A stretch of 37,843 nucleotides of DNA. It comes from Paracoccaceae bacterium (lineage in GTDB: Bacteria > Pseudomonadota > Alphaproteobacteria > Rhodobacterales > Rhodobacteraceae). Under the pieces are notes generated by a model. The model ran no database searches. It was not told the origin of the DNA and saw only the letters and a list, made by a program, of their open reading frames with translations. The DNA lies in the NCBI GenBank assembly GCA_026706985.1, contig JAPOXR010000055.1:1-37843 (forward strand), in the 5' to 3' direction. Below, in pieces: positions 7,110 through 16,889 of this stretch. A program made the translations under genes and the position numbers. Numbering within the stretch: the first letter of the stretch is position 1; the number at the start of each line of letters is the position of its first letter.

Positions 7110-8809
7110 TGTGCGCTCCCCGCTGGGGAGTGGCTGAATTCACCGCCGGTGATGGAAGGGAGATCCAGCCCCTGTTCGCGCGCGCAGGCAATGGCGTCCG
7201 CATATCCCGCATCCGCGTGCCGCATCACGCCGGTGGCGGGATCATTCCATAATACCCGGGCCAGACGTTTTGCCGCCGCATCGGTTCCGTCGGCGACGAT
7301 GACCATACCCGCATGCTGCGAAAACCCCATACCGACACCACCACCATGATGAATCGACACCCAGCTGGCGCCGGACGCGGTGTTGAGCAACGCGTTCAGA
7401 AGCGGCCAATCGGAGACCGCGTCCGAGCCATCCACCATCGCCTCCGTCTCGCGGTTGGGGGAGGCCACCGACCCGGAATCGAGATGGTCACGTCCGATGA
7501 CCACCGGTGCCGACAATTCGCCGGAACGCACCATTTCGTTGAATGCGAGCCCGAGCCGGTGCCGGTCACCGAGCCCGACCCAACAGATGCGGGCCGGCAG
7601 CCCCTGGAAGCGGATGCGCGAGCGCGCCATCCGCAGCCAATTCAAGAGATGGTGATTGTCGGGAAGCAACTCGGCGACCTTGCGGTCAGTGCGGTAGATG
7701 TCTTCCGCATCACCCGAAAGTGCGGCCCAGCGGAATGGACCGATGCCCCGGCAGAACAGCGGCCGGATATAGGCAGGCACAAACCCGGGAAATGCGAATG
7801 CATCCTCCAGCCCTTCTTCCAATGCCACCTGGCGGATATTGTTGCCGTAATCCAGGACCGGGATACCGGCGCGGTGAAACCCGACCATGGCCGCGACATG
7901 CTCCTTGATGGATGCGCGTGACGCGGCTTCAGCTTTCGCCGGGTCACGCTCCCTTGAATCCATCCATTGCGCCAGGCTCCAGCCTTTCGGCAGATATCCG
8001 TTCAGCGGGTCATGCGAAGAAGTCTGGTCGGTGACCAGATCCGGGCGAATTCCCCGCTCCAGCAGCTGCGGGAACACATCAGCGGCATTTCCAGGCAACC
8101 CAACCGACTTGGCTGTGCCGGCCGCGGTCCAGCGATCAATCTTCGCCAGCGCCTCATCAAGTGTTTCCGCCTGCTCATCCAGGTAGCGGGTATTGATCCG
8201 GGCCTGGATGCGTTCGCGGTCGCATTCCACTGCCAGGCAGCATGCCCCTGCCATCACCGCGGCAAGCGGCTGCGCACCGCCCATTCCGCCCAGCCCCGCG
8301 GTCAGGATCCAGCGCCCCTGCAACTTACCGTCATAATGTTTCCGTCCGGCCTCGGCGAATGTCTCGTAGGTGCCCTGAACAATGCCCTGCGAGCCGATAT
8401 AAATCCATGAACCGGCCGTCATCTGCCCATACATCATCAGCCCCTTGCGATCGAGTTCATTGAAGTGATCCCAATTCGCCCAGTGCGGAACGAGATTTGA
8501 ATTGGCAATGAGGACACGCGGTGCATCCCCGTGGGTCGGAAAAATCCCGACAGGCTTTCCCGACTGAACCAGCAATGTCTGATGGGTTTCGAGCCGCCGC
8601 AGCGCCGACGATATCCGGTCAAAATCATCCCAGCTTCGGGCCGCCCGCCCGACGCCGCCGTAAACAACGAGCTCCTGCGGGTTTTCCGCCACATCGGGAT
8701 CAAGATTATTGTGCAGCATGCGGAAGGCGGCTTCGACCGGCCAACTACCGCAGGTCATCTCCGGGCCGGTGGGCGAGCGGACAACCCGCACATTTCTTTT
8801 GGCCATCAT
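7106..8809 (-). CDS. hutU: Urocanate hydratase
   Basis: 567 aa, second step of histidine degradation: urocanate plus water gives 4-imidazolone-5-propionate, with tightly bound NAD+ as electrophile. The family opening ([20 protein letters not shown]) and the [20 protein letters not shown] segment with the NAD-binding GLGGMGGAQ loop are intact. The late ...[20 protein letters not shown] block is also present. Length is near the usual ~555-560. Two ATG codons stand in tandem (8809 and 8806), preceded by a strong GGAGGTGA ribosome site. The first overlaps the hutH stop. Confidence 0.97.
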   Translation of the reverse strand: MMAKRNVRVVRSPTGPEMTCGSWPVEAAFRMLHNNLDPDVAENPQELVVYGGVGRAARSWDDFDRISSALRRLETHQTLLVQSGKPVGIFPTHGDAPRVLIANSNLVPHWANWDHFNELDRKGLMMYGQMTAGSWIYIGSQGIVQGTYETFAEAGRKHYDGKLQGRWILTAGLGGMGGAQPLAAVMAGACCLAVECDRERIQARINTRYLDEQAETLDEALAKIDRWTAAGTAKSVGLPGNAADVFPQLLERGIRPDLVTDQTSSHDPLNGYLPKGWSLAQWMDSRERDPAKAEAASRASIKEHVAAMVGFHRAGIPVLDYGNNIRQVALEEGLEDAFAFPGFVPAYIRPLFCRGIGPFRWAALSGDAEDIYRTDRKVAELLPDNHHLLNWLRMARSRIRFQGLPARICWVGLGDRHRLGLAFNEMVRSGELSAPVVIGRDHLDSGSVASPNRETEAMVDGSDAVSDWPLLNALLNTASGASWVSIHHGGGVGMGFSQHAGMVIVADGTDAAAKRLARVLWNDPATGVMRHADAGYADAIACAREQGLDLPSITGGEFSHSPAGSAQ

Positions 8810-10329
8810 GTCACCTCCAACCCGGGTGCCCCTTCGGCGACGAGACTGCCGTTGCGGACCAATTCGGTGACTGCCCTTATGTCACCGTCGAGGGCACGGT
8901 CATGGCCGAGTCGGGGCACAGATTCACGAATGGTGGTCATGTGCGCCGTCAGCGCCGTGCCGGTCTTCAGCGGCACTCTGAACTCCACCCCCTGAGCCGC
9001 GCACAAAGCCTCGATCGCCACCAGATGAAACAGATTGTCGGTCATTTCCAACAGCCGCCGGGCCGCATGACAGGACATGGCGACATGGTCTTCCTGATGC
9101 GCCGATGTCGGCAGGCTGTCGATCACCCGGGGATTCGCCAATGCCTTGTTTTCCGAAACCAGTGCCGCGGAAACGATGTCCAGTATCATGAAACCGGAAT
9201 TCAGCCCCGGGTTGGGAGACAGGAAGGCCGGCAAACCGTTTGAGAGGGCCGGATCAACCAGAAGCGCGATCCTGCGCTGCGCGATCGAACCGGTCTCGGC
9301 GATCGCCATGGCGATTTGATCAGCGGCGAAACCGACCGGTTCGCCATGAAAATTTCCGCCTGAAACGAGAGCGCCATCGGCGAGCACGAGAGGATTGTCT
9401 GTGACCGCATTGCCTTCAATCGCGAGTGTCCCCGCCGCCTGCCGGAGCACATCCAGAGCCGCCCCGGCCACCTGCGGCTGGCAGCGAAGCGAATATGGAT
9501 CCTGGACTCTTTCATCTTCGATGCGGTGACTCTCGCGGATCTCGGATCCGGCAAGCAATTGACGCAATGTTCGACTGACATCCAGCTGCCCCCGATGCCC
9601 GCGCAATTCATGGATTTCGCTGCGGAATGGCTGCGGCGACCCCATAGCGGCTTCCGTGGACAGCGCACCGGTGGTCAGCGAAGTCGCCAGACCGCGCCAG
9701 GCATCGAACAATCCGGCGAGCGCCAGAGCGGTTGACACCTGCGTGCCGTTGAGCATCGCCAGACCTTCCTTCGCCGCAAGCTGCACCGGCTGCAGACCGG
9801 CTGATCTGAGTGCCGCCGCTCCGTCCAGCACTTTGCCCCGATGGATTGCCCTGCCCTCGCCGATCATGACCGCGGCGATATGCGCCAGCGGCGCGAGGTC
9901 GCCGGATGCCCCGACTGAACCTTTTTCCGGAATCCGCGGCAACACGCCGCGTTTCAGCATCGCTTCGAGAAGGGTGATGATTTCCCAGCGAACACCGGAC
10001 GCACCCCGTGCCAGACCGTTGATCTTCAGCGCCAATGCCAGCCGCACAACCGGTTCCGGCAGCGGATCACCGATTCCGGCGCAATGGCTGAGAACGAGAT
10101 TGCGCTGTAATTCGTCGGTTTCCTCTTTGCGGATGCGCAGGGATGCGAGTTTACCGAAGCCGGTATTAATACCGTATACCGGTTCCTCCGACGCGGCGGC
10201 CTCCACCACCGCCGCCCGGCTGCGCATTACCCTGTCGCGTGCCTCCGGATCGAGTTGCGGTGAAGCACCCCGATAGATGCTCTCCATCTCGTTCAGACGC
10301 ATGTTTCCGCCGATCAGCAGCACATTCAT
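8806..10329 (-). CDS. hutH: Histidine ammonia-lyase
   Basis: 507 aa, first step of histidine degradation: L-histidine gives urocanate and ammonia. The MIO triad is intact at A141-S142-G143 within [14 protein letters not shown]. Other active-site positions are also standard: YGINTGFG (Tyr52), LSHCAG (His82), [20 protein letters not shown] and [10 protein letters not shown]. This is the functional HutH and serves as internal reference for the divergent paralogue at 4566-6092. The ATG overlaps the hutI stop by 4 bp (10326-10329). Confidence 0.97.
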   Translation of the reverse strand: MNVLLIGGNMRLNEMESIYRGASPQLDPEARDRVMRSRAAVVEAAASEEPVYGINTGFGKLASLRIRKEETDELQRNLVLSHCAGIGDPLPEPVVRLALALKINGLARGASGVRWEIITLLEAMLKRGVLPRIPEKGSVGASGDLAPLAHIAAVMIGEGRAIHRGKVLDGAAALRSAGLQPVQLAAKEGLAMLNGTQVSTALALAGLFDAWRGLATSLTTGALSTEAAMGSPQPFRSEIHELRGHRGQLDVSRTLRQLLAGSEIRESHRIEDERVQDPYSLRCQPQVAGAALDVLRQAAGTLAIEGNAVTDNPLVLADGALVSGGNFHGEPVGFAADQIAMAIAETGSIAQRRIALLVDPALSNGLPAFLSPNPGLNSGFMILDIVSAALVSENKALANPRVIDSLPTSAHQEDHVAMSCHAARRLLEMTDNLFHLVAIEALCAAQGVEFRVPLKTGTALTAHMTTIRESVPRLGHDRALDGDIRAVTELVRNGSLVAEGAPGLEVT

Positions 10330-11522
10330 ACTCCGGTCCCGCCGTCAAAAATTCGCGCATAGAGCGGATTATAGCCAAACCTGTAGGGCAGTTCCGCCGG
10401 GTTTTCGGCGTCCCAAATGGCCAGGTCGGCACGCAATCCGGGCAGGATCCGGCCACAATCCTTCAACCCGAGTGCATCGGCGGCATGGCATGTCACACCC
10501 TGCAGCGCTTCCTGCGGGGTCAGGCCGAACAGCACACAGGCCATATTCATTGCCAGCAGGATTGACCCCATCGGCGACGAACCCGGATTCCAATCAGTGG
10601 ATACTGCCATCGCGGTTTTGTGCTGTCGGAATGCTTCGACCGGCGGGCGGTGTTTCTGCCGCAGCATATAGTAAGCACCCGGCAGCAATACGGCGACTGT
10701 CCCCGCCGCCGCCATGTTCGCGGCATCGGATTCATCGGCATACTCCAGATGGTCAGCGGACAAAGCGCCATGGGCCGCAGCCAGTTTCGCACCGCCGAGA
10801 TGGGACAATTGTTCGGCGTGCAGCTTGACCGGCAGCCCGAGAATCGACGCCCGGCTGAACAGTTTCCCGATCTGTGACGGCGAAAAAGCGATACCTTCAC
10901 AAAACCCGTCAACCGCATCCACCAGACCCGCGGCATACGCAGCATTCAGCGCCGGAAGACAGACTTCATCCAAATACGCATCCGCCCCGACATCATGCGG
11001 CACTGAATGCGCACCGAGAAATGAGGTCTTCACGCGCACCGGTCGTTCCTCGGCAATGCGGCGTGCCACGCGCAACATCCGCATTTCAGTGTCGGTATCA
11101 AGTCCGTAACCGGATTTGATCTCGATCACGGCGACGCCTTCGGCGATCAGGTTATCTGCCCGCCGCAGCGCCGATGCCAGTAAATCCGCCTCGCTTTCCC
11201 GGCGTGTTGCCGCGACAGTTGATGCGATGCCGCCACCGGCGCGGGCGATATTCTCATAGGATTCGCCCTGCATCCGCATTTCGAATTCGCGCGAGCGCTC
11301 ACCGCCGTGAACGAGGTGCGTATGGCAGTCGATCAGTGCCGGAGTGACCAGGCGCCCGGCAATATCGAGCCGTTCAATCGAAGCTCGAATCTCCGGACAG
11401 TCGGATGCCGGTCCCGCCCATGCGATTGTTCCGCCATGGAGCAGAATCGCAGCATCTCTGACTATCCCGTCCCCGGTCATCGGCGACATCGACGCATTGA
11501 TAATCAGCAGTTCGCGCTGCAT
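10326..11522 (-). CDS. hutI: Imidazolonepropionase
   Basis: 398 aa from ATG 11522. The open frame reaches back to 11618, but that would cover the divergent hutF start and the promoter region; the family N-terminus fits [12 protein letters not shown]. It hydrolyses 4-imidazolone-5-propionate to N-formimino-L-glutamate. Amidohydrolase-fold metal ligands are visible in [10 protein letters not shown]. The [14 protein letters not shown] segment, the [12 protein letters not shown] histidine block and [11 protein letters not shown] are all typical of HutI. It is the first gene of the minus-strand operon hutI-hutH-hutU-cyclodeaminase-lyase paralogue. The candidate promoter lies at 11554-11582. Confidence 0.96.
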   Translation of the reverse strand: MQRELLIINASMSPMTGDGIVRDAAILLHGGTIAWAGPASDCPEIRASIERLDIAGRLVTPALIDCHTHLVHGGERSREFEMRMQGESYENIARAGGGIASTVAATRRESEADLLASALRRADNLIAEGVAVIEIKSGYGLDTDTEMRMLRVARRIAEERPVRVKTSFLGAHSVPHDVGADAYLDEVCLPALNAAYAAGLVDAVDGFCEGIAFSPSQIGKLFSRASILGLPVKLHAEQLSHLGGAKLAAAHGALSADHLEYADESDAANMAAAGTVAVLLPGAYYMLRQKHRPPVEAFRQHKTAMAVSTDWNPGSSPMGSILLAMNMACVLFGLTPQEALQGVTCHAADALGLKDCGRILPGLRADLAIWDAENPAELPYRFGYNPLYARIFDGGTGV

Positions 11523-11553
11523 CCGGAACCCTTGTGAAAGGTCTGTCGATGAA

Positions 11554-11582
11554 ATTATTATGATTAAGTTCTCACTGGTCAA
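11554..11582 (-). promoter_or_regulatory. Candidate promoter of the hutIHU operon
   Basis: On the minus strand TTGACC (11577-11582) and AATAAT (11554-11559) are separated by 17 bp, giving a good sigma-70-type match about 35 bp before the hutI ATG. On the plus strand the same AT-rich patch contains TATGAT (11559-11564), a possible -10 for hutF, so the divergent promoters would overlap. The imperfect palindrome AATCATAATAATT (minus strand) is the only operator-like symmetry seen. No classical HutC site was recognised. Confidence 0.45.
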
Positions 11583-11594
11583 CTGCGAAACAGG

Positions 11595-12956
11595 ATGCAC
11601 AGCATGTTCGCCCGGCAAGCCCTGCTTCCCGGCGGTTGGGCCGAAAATGTGACGGTCTCAGTCTCCGCCGATGGCAGCATCGACAGCGTTTCCACGGATG
11701 GGCGGATCCCGGATTCAGCGCTGGATCTGCTGCTGCCGGCACCGGTGAATCTTCACTCCCACGCCTTTCAACGGGCCATGGCGGGATTGACCGAAATGCG
11801 CACCGGCGAAGACAGTTTCTGGAGTTGGCGGCAGCTCATGTACAGCTTTCTTGACCAGTTGACCCCGGTGCAGGTCGAAAGGGTCGCGGCGCTGGCTTTC
11901 ATGGAAATGCTGGAGGCGGGTTTCGCCGCGGTTGTGGAGTTTCATTACCTGCATCACCAGCCTGACGGTTCCCGTTACCCGGATCCCGGCGAGATGTGCG
12001 GACGCATCATTGCCGCAGCTGAGCGGACCGGCATAGGACTGACTCTTCTGCCGGTTTTTTATCGCTGGGCCGGCTGTGACCGCCGACCCGTCGGCAGGAA
12101 TCAATGCCGGTTTGCCTGCGGCAAGGATGGTTTTCTCGAACTGTATGAAAGCGCCGCCGTCAAAATCGCAAAATCGAAATCAGACTTTGCCCTCGGTGCG
12201 GCAGCGCATTCACTGCGCGCCGTCGACCCGGAAGGGATCGCTCATGCCCTGGCGGCGGCGGGAGACGGGCCGTTTCATATACATGCGGCGGAGCAGACCG
12301 CGGAAGTCAACGAAGTCGAACAGCATCTCGGCGCCCGACCGGTCGAATATCTGCTACGCACATATGATGTCGGTCAGAACTGGTGTGTCATCCATGCCAC
12401 CCACATGACTGAATCCGAGACCATTGCGCTGGCGGCATCCGGTGCCACCGCGGGCCTCTGTCCGATCACCGAGTCGAACCTTGGTGACGGCATTTTCAAT
12501 GGTGCTCTGTATGCGGAACAGGGTGGTCGATTCGGCATCGGCTCGGATTCCAATCTGCGGATTTCCGCACTCGGTGAACTCCGGACCCTTGAATATTCGC
12601 AGCGCCTGGCATCCAGCAGAAGATCTGTCATGGCGACCCGGACACGGTCGACCGGCCGTTTCCTGTTTGAAGAGGCTGTCAAGGGCGGTGCCAGTGCCGC
12701 CGCGCGCCGAAGCGGGCGGATTGAAGCCGGGCAGTTCGCCGATCTGATCGGGCTGACCACGGACAATGAATGGGTCTGCGGAAGGGGTGGAGATGCGGCG
12801 CTGGACAGCCTGGTTTTCGCCGCCCGTTTTCATGAGTGCGTCACCGATGTCTGGAGTGCCGGGCATCACATCGTCCGCGACGGCCGCCACATCCTTCGGA
12901 ATCAGATCGTCAGCGACTATCTCGATGTCATGCGTGGATTACGGCAGGCTCTGTAG
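11595..12956 (+). CDS. hutF: Formimidoylglutamate deiminase
   Basis: 453 aa amidohydrolase converting N-formimino-L-glutamate to N-formyl-L-glutamate and ammonia, the branch of histidine degradation that then needs HutG. The metal-binding motif NLHSHAFQRAMAGLTE and the segment SFWSWRQLMYSF are diagnostic for HutF. Further on, FHIHAAEQTAEVNE and the RFGIGSDSNLRIS region with the catalytic Asp are present. ATG 11595 is used; ATG 11604 is an alternative. It is divergent from hutI across 72 bp and should share regulation. No N-formylglutamate deformylase gene is in this window. Confidence 0.95.
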   Translation: MHSMFARQALLPGGWAENVTVSVSADGSIDSVSTDGRIPDSALDLLLPAPVNLHSHAFQRAMAGLTEMRTGEDSFWSWRQLMYSFLDQLTPVQVERVAALAFMEMLEAGFAAVVEFHYLHHQPDGSRYPDPGEMCGRIIAAAERTGIGLTLLPVFYRWAGCDRRPVGRNQCRFACGKDGFLELYESAAVKIAKSKSDFALGAAAHSLRAVDPEGIAHALAAAGDGPFHIHAAEQTAEVNEVEQHLGARPVEYLLRTYDVGQNWCVIHATHMTESETIALAASGATAGLCPITESNLGDGIFNGALYAEQGGRFGIGSDSNLRISALGELRTLEYSQRLASSRRSVMATRTRSTGRFLFEEAVKGGASAAARRSGRIEAGQFADLIGLTTDNEWVCGRGGDAALDSLVFAARFHECVTDVWSAGHHIVRDGRHILRNQIVSDYLDVMRGLRQAL

Positions 12957-13071
12957 ATACCTGGCCGGGCTTCGAAGCCACGGCATGACCGGTGGCCGGA
13001 ACACAATATTGGGGCGCGCCGCATCAACAGGCCCTGCGGCAAGTTGGAACAGCTGGCAATTTTCGGTGCAG

Positions 13072-13146
13072 TGGTGCCTGGGGGCGGATTTGAACCACCG
13101 ACACGAGGATTTTCAGTCCACTGCTCTACCCCTGAGCTACCCAGGC
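13072..13146 (-). tRNA. tRNA-Phe (anticodon GAA), CCA encoded
   Basis: 75 nt including the encoded CCA. The acceptor stem GCCTGGG/CCCAGGC pairs over 7 bp with discriminator A73. The D-arm is GCTC/GAGC, the anticodon loop CTGAAAA gives GAA (Phe), and the T-arm GGTGG/CCGCC encloses TTCAAAT. The anticodon stem GTGGA/TCCTC contains one T-T mismatch at pair 28-42; the other pairs are normal. It lies downstream of the RNase gene on the same strand, a common alphaproteobacterial arrangement. Confidence 0.95.
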
Positions 13147-13401
13147 ACGATCGGCACCACTACGACAGCGATTCAATCCTGTCTATAGCCGATCAAGCAA
13201 ATTGAAGCGTACCCATCTGAAAGTCCCCTTCAAATGTTCCCGGATACGCGCAATGATCATTCGCCGAACTTCGGCGGCTGCGGACGATCCGATTCATGCG
13301 TCGGTACTGAATTCCCGGGCTTGTGTGAAGATGTTGTTGGACTTGGGACATTCGTATCATCTAAATCGTTTGTGCCTGAACCGCCCGGCACTGCGGAAAA
13401 A
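13147..13401. other. Gap between RNase gene and tRNA-Phe, no supported gene
   Basis: 255 bp. In related genomes yacG (a short zinc protein with paired Cys-x-x-Cys motifs) often follows the RNase gene. I translated this stretch on the minus strand and found no frame with the four cysteines. One acidic, proline-rich frame of about 50 codons is open just after the RNase stop, but it has no ATG, and its early TTG is in another frame. I see no terminator hairpin. Confidence 0.5.
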
Positions 13402-14442
13402 TCAATGCCCCTCCCAGTGCGTTAAGGGAAGGCGATCCCGGTGGCGGTTGAGTTCGAAGTGACCGAGTCCTGTCCAACCGACGAGCGTCGTGCTGATCCG
13501 GTCTTCTGCAAAGGCCTTCGCCAGTTCCTTTTCCGGGAGCGGTCTGTCGGTTTTCCGCATCGGGGCGAAATCCACCACGATCTGCCCTCCCAACCCGCGG
13601 ATACGGAGTTGCCTCGACAGCGCGCGGGCGGCTTGGATGTTCGTTTTCAAGGCTGCGGACGGAGACAGGTCGGAACCGGTATTCACATCGATTGCAGTCA
13701 TTGCCCTGAAAGTCTCGATTGCCAGATTTCCACCATTCGGCAATACCCATTCGCTCTGCCTGAAGGGATCAAGCAGATCGTGTATTCCTTGCCTGTCGAA
13801 CGCGTCAGACCCGTCGTCGATATCGAACGCTTCGCCTCCCCAGGCTGCGACGGCCCGGTCAAGCGGGGAAGGTGCCGGAACGATTAAGCCCGGTTTCGTG
13901 CTGTCCTTTGCCGCATTCACCCTGCCGGCGCACTCCGACAGATGGTTGATCTCGTCCCGCAGTTCCGAATTGCCGGCGATACTGGCGGAGCTGCGGAATA
14001 TGACGCCGTATTCCCGCGCCGCGGGGATATCCTTGCCGATCTCGGTAAGCTGCGCCCGGAACTCGGGAGCGCGGATCTTGCGGGAAATGCTGATCCCGGT
14101 GCGGGCGGAGGAAAGCAATGAATACCTGCCGCGCAACTCAAACCGATCCGTTACCGGCAGGATCTTGCCCGGCTCCGCGTATGCGCTGATCTGCACCGGA
14201 ATGTGAGCGCCCTGCCTGTAGGCGATACGGCTCTTCAGCATAGCGTTGGATCTGCCGCTCAACCTGACCACGGTCAGACCCTGCCTCTGCAGCGGGCGCC
14301 CAATCACCGCATTCAGAATTGCGCCGGGTTCGAATTCGCTGCAACCGGTGCTGAACAGAAAATCCTCAAGCTGACCATCGGCGAGAACTGCCGCCGCTGG
14401 CTGATTGCCGGAATTATTCAGAACAATGGTTCGGCGGTTCAA
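13402..14442 (-). CDS. Short ribonuclease E/G-family protein
   Basis: 346 aa from a TTG start at 14442, which overlaps the maf stop as TTGA. The frame is open further upstream but would then lie inside maf, and the family-like start ([20 protein letters not shown]) begins here. The catalytic core motif AIDVNTG is present, followed by [16 protein letters not shown], which corresponds to the DNase-I-like subdomain of RNase E/G with its metal-binding Asp residues. Length is that of the short alphaproteobacterial RNase E/G paralogues rather than full RNase E or G. It probably takes part in RNA processing, but its targets are not evident. Operon order is infA-maf-this gene, then tRNA-Phe. Confidence 0.85.
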   Translation of the reverse strand: MNRRTIVLNNSGNQPAAAVLADGQLEDFLFSTGCSEFEPGAILNAVIGRPLQRQGLTVVRLSGRSNAMLKSRIAYRQGAHIPVQISAYAEPGKILPVTDRFELRGRYSLLSSARTGISISRKIRAPEFRAQLTEIGKDIPAAREYGVIFRSSASIAGNSELRDEINHLSECAGRVNAAKDSTKPGLIVPAPSPLDRAVAAWGGEAFDIDDGSDAFDRQGIHDLLDPFRQSEWVLPNGGNLAIETFRAMTAIDVNTGSDLSPSAALKTNIQAARALSRQLRIRGLGGQIVVDFAPMRKTDRPLPEKELAKAFAEDRISTTLVGWTGLGHFELNRHRDRLPLTHWEGH

Positions 14443-15008
14443 TTCTGCGACCCGACTCCGGCTGCCTTCAGGAGCGCCAGCGTTTCCGTAAGCGGAAGCC
14501 CGACTACAGCCGTGTATGATCCGCTTATCCAGGGAATAAAGGCACCGGCGCGCCCCTGGATTCCGTAGGCACCGGCTTTGCCGTCCCATTCCCCGGATTC
14601 AATGTATGTCCGGATTTCGCGCTCGGTGAGGCGTTTCATCCTGAGTAGTGCGGAGACATCACGCAACCAGCTGCGCGTTTCCGAGCGCACGGCGACAGCG
14701 GTGATGACCCGGTGCCGACGGCCTGAAAGCTGGCGTAGAAACCGCTCCGCCTCGACCGCGTTTTCCGGCTTTCCCAGCATCCGCCGTCCGACGGCAACCG
14801 TGGTGTCGGCGGCGAGTATCACCTCCCCTTCGCCCAAGGTGACCGAATCCGCTTTGGTGGAAGCTATACGGCGACAATAATCGCGCGGCATCTCTCCGTG
14901 CCGGATCGACTCGTCAATTCCCGGGATACGCAATTCGTCAGGTGGAATACCGGCCTGCCTGAGAAGCTCCAATCTCCGCGGACTGGCTGACGCCAGAACG
15001 AGCCGCAT
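14439..15008 (-). CDS. maf: Maf-family nucleoside triphosphate pyrophosphatase
   Basis: 189 aa. The hallmark SASPRR (residues 7-12) and the conserved [16 protein letters not shown] block, [16 protein letters not shown] and [12 protein letters not shown] are present. Maf proteins hydrolyse non-canonical or canonical nucleoside triphosphates to monophosphates and affect cell division when overproduced. Whether this is the YhdE-like (dTTP/UTP) or YceF-like type is not decided here. The ATG lies 5 bp after the infA stop, and its TGA overlaps the TTG start of the RNase gene. Confidence 0.92.
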   Translation of the reverse strand: MRLVLASASPRRLELLRQAGIPPDELRIPGIDESIRHGEMPRDYCRRIASTKADSVTLGEGEVILAADTTVAVGRRMLGKPENAVEAERFLRQLSGRRHRVITAVAVRSETRSWLRDVSALLRMKRLTEREIRTYIESGEWDGKAGAYGIQGRAGAFIPWISGSYTAVVGLPLTETLALLKAAGVGSQN

Positions 15009-15013
15009 TGCGG

Positions 15014-15232
15014 TTATTTGAACCTGAAGTTTATCCGGCCCTTGGTCAGGTCGTATGGCGTCATTTCGACCCGGACACGGTCTCCAGCCAGGACCCGTAT
15101 CCGGTTCTTCCGCATCTTTCCTGCCGTATGTGCGATGATCTGATGGCCGGTTTCCAACTCGACCCTGAACGTCGCGTTCGGCAGGAGTTCCTTAACGACG
15201 CCGGGAAATTCGAGCATTTCTTCCTTTGCCAT
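15014..15232 (-). CDS. infA: Translation initiation factor IF-1
   Basis: 72 aa from ATG 15232 ([19 protein letters not shown]), the exact usual length. The single S1/OB-fold domain carries the family core: [20 protein letters not shown] and the end [19 protein letters not shown] longer upstream frame to 15316 is not needed. It occludes the ribosomal A site with IF-3 during initiation. It heads the infA-maf-RNase run, the standard alphaproteobacterial order. It lies downstream of glyA on the same strand with a 109-bp gap. Confidence 0.97.
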   Translation of the reverse strand: MAKEEMLEFPGVVKELLPNATFRVELETGHQIIAHTAGKMRKNRIRVLAGDRVRVEMTPYDLTKGRINFRFK

Positions 15233-15341
15233 CCTCGCTCCAATTCGATTTGCCTGATGCGCGGCTGCGCACCGGCAATTCCCGTAACACAATGCCTTTG
15301 TGGCCTTCAACTTCAAATGCCATCACGGGCGGGGCCGCTCC

Positions 15342-16631
15342 TCACAGGAAATCATAAATGGGAAACCGACCGCATAACTCCGTGACCTGCCTGTGCACCC
15401 GCTGCTCCACCTCCCGGTTGCCATCGGTGCCGTTCGATTTCAGACCATCAAGGGTTTCAGTCACAAGCCTGCCGGTCAGCCGGAACTCTTCGATGCCAAA
15501 TCCTCTTGTTGTGCAGGCGGGTGTTCCGAGCCGGATGCCGGATGTTATGGTCGGCTTTTCGGTATCGAAGGGAATTCCGTTCTTGTTGCAGGTGATGCCC
15601 ACGCGCCCGAGCGCCGCCTCGGCTTCGTTTCCTTTCAGGCCCTTGGAGCGCAGGTCAACCAGCATCAGGTGGGTGTCGGTTCCACCGGTCACGATATCGT
15701 AACCTCCGGCCGACAGCGTATCGGCTAGTGTTCGCGCATTTTCGACAACCTGTTTCACATAGTGCCGGAATTCGGGTCGCTGCGCTTCCCCGAATGCAAC
15801 CGCCTTGGCGGCGATGGCATGCATCAGCGGACCGCCCTGGATGCCCGGGAAAATGGCAGAATTGACTTTCCTTGCGATCTCCTGGTCGTTGGTGAGAATG
15901 GCTCCACCACGCGGGCCGCGCAACGTCTTGTGCGTGGTCGTGGTTGCCACATGCGCATGTGGAAACGGAGAGGGATGTGCGCCGCCAGCCACCAGGCCCG
16001 CAAAATGCGCCATATCGACCAGCAGCAACGCACCCACACGGTCAGCGATGTCCCTGAACCTGGCAAAGTCGATATGTCTCGGAACCGCCGAGCCACCGGC
16101 GATGATCAGCTTGGGTTTGTGTTCGAGAGCAAGCGCTTCAATCTGGTCGTAATCGATCATGCAGTCCTGGCGGCGGACACCGTAATGCAGCGCATGGAAC
16201 CATTTTCCGGACTGGTTCGGTTTGGCGCCATGGGTCAAATGTCCCCCGGATGCCAGGTTCATTCCCAGAATCATGTCGCCCGGCCGCAGCAACGCATTGA
16301 AAACGCCCTGGTTCGCCTGGCTGCCCGAATGCGGCTGAACATTCGCGAACTCGCAGCCGAACAATGCACACAACCGCTCGATTGCCAATTGTTCCGCAAC
16401 ATCAACATGCTGGCAGCCACCATAATAGCGTCGGTCCGGGTAGCCTTCGGCATATTTATTGGTCATCACCGAACCCTGTGCTTCCAGCACAGCGCGCGAG
16501 ACAATGTTTTCCGAAGCAATCAGTTCGACTTCATCCCGCTGCCGGGTAAGTTCACCCTGAATGGCCGCCGATATCGCCGGATCCGACTGCCTGACTTCAA
16601 GGTTGAAACCGGTTGGTGACAGTGAATTCAT
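15342..16631 (-). CDS. glyA: Serine hydroxymethyltransferase
   Basis: 429 aa PLP enzyme interconverting serine and glycine with tetrahydrofolate, the main source of one-carbon units. The PLP lysine is K235 in [14 protein letters not shown]. The N-terminal block [10 protein letters not shown], the [13 protein letters not shown] motif and the [11 protein letters not shown] segment are all standard. ATG 16631 is preceded by AAGGAG at a proper distance. It is divergent from NAD kinase across about 258 bp that holds a possible operator (16674-16687). Confidence 0.97.
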   Translation of the reverse strand: MNSLSPTGFNLEVRQSDPAISAAIQGELTRQRDEVELIASENIVSRAVLEAQGSVMTNKYAEGYPDRRYYGGCQHVDVAEQLAIERLCALFGCEFANVQPHSGSQANQGVFNALLRPGDMILGMNLASGGHLTHGAKPNQSGKWFHALHYGVRRQDCMIDYDQIEALALEHKPKLIIAGGSAVPRHIDFARFRDIADRVGALLLVDMAHFAGLVAGGAHPSPFPHAHVATTTTHKTLRGPRGGAILTNDQEIARKVNSAIFPGIQGGPLMHAIAAKAVAFGEAQRPEFRHYVKQVVENARTLADTLSAGGYDIVTGGTDTHLMLVDLRSKGLKGNEAEAALGRVGITCNKNGIPFDTEKPTITSGIRLGTPACTTRGFGIEEFRLTGRLVTETLDGLKSNGTDGNREVEQRVHRQVTELCGRFPIYDFL

Positions 16632-16673
16632 AACCCTGCTCCTTAGGCGCGAAAGAATCGCTATTGCGGCAAC

Positions 16674-16687
16674 GAAATGTGCATTTC
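16674..16687. promoter_or_regulatory. 14-bp inverted repeat upstream of glyA, possible operator
   Basis: GAAATG and CATTTC form perfect 6-bp arms around a 2-bp centre, 43 bp before the glyA ATG. On the minus strand it overlaps a TTGAAA that could act as -35, but no convincing -10 follows at 17 bp. The 2-bp loop is too tight for an RNA hairpin, so a dimeric repressor site is more plausible than a riboswitch. Function is unproven. Confidence 0.3.
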
Positions 16688-16889
16688 AAACAAAAAATGG
16701 ATTGCCGTGGTGGAAGTTGTCATGGGTTTTTTGCCGGACTGGTTCACAGAATCTGCCACCCAACCGCGAGGGTGTCGTGGAGTTCCAACCGGAAACCGTA
16801 TGCCCTCCCTATGGTTTTGCCACGGATTATGCTAACCGGAGGGCGCGGCATTGTGCTGCGGATGGTTCTTGACCGGAATGGGAAGCCGC

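Noticed and set aside
11523-11618. Longer hutI N-terminus
   Set aside because: The open frame extends into the divergent hutF coding region and across the candidate promoter; HutI family alignment starts near ATG 11522.
13200-13401. Possible yacG gene after the RNase gene
   Set aside because: Gene order in relatives predicts it, but no minus-strand frame here contains the paired Cys-x-x-Cys motifs, and the open acidic frame lacks a start codon.
16632-16889. Riboswitch upstream of glyA
   Set aside because: I looked for glycine, SAM, SAH and tetrahydrofolate-type cores and could not trace any conserved core; only a short operator-like repeat was seen.
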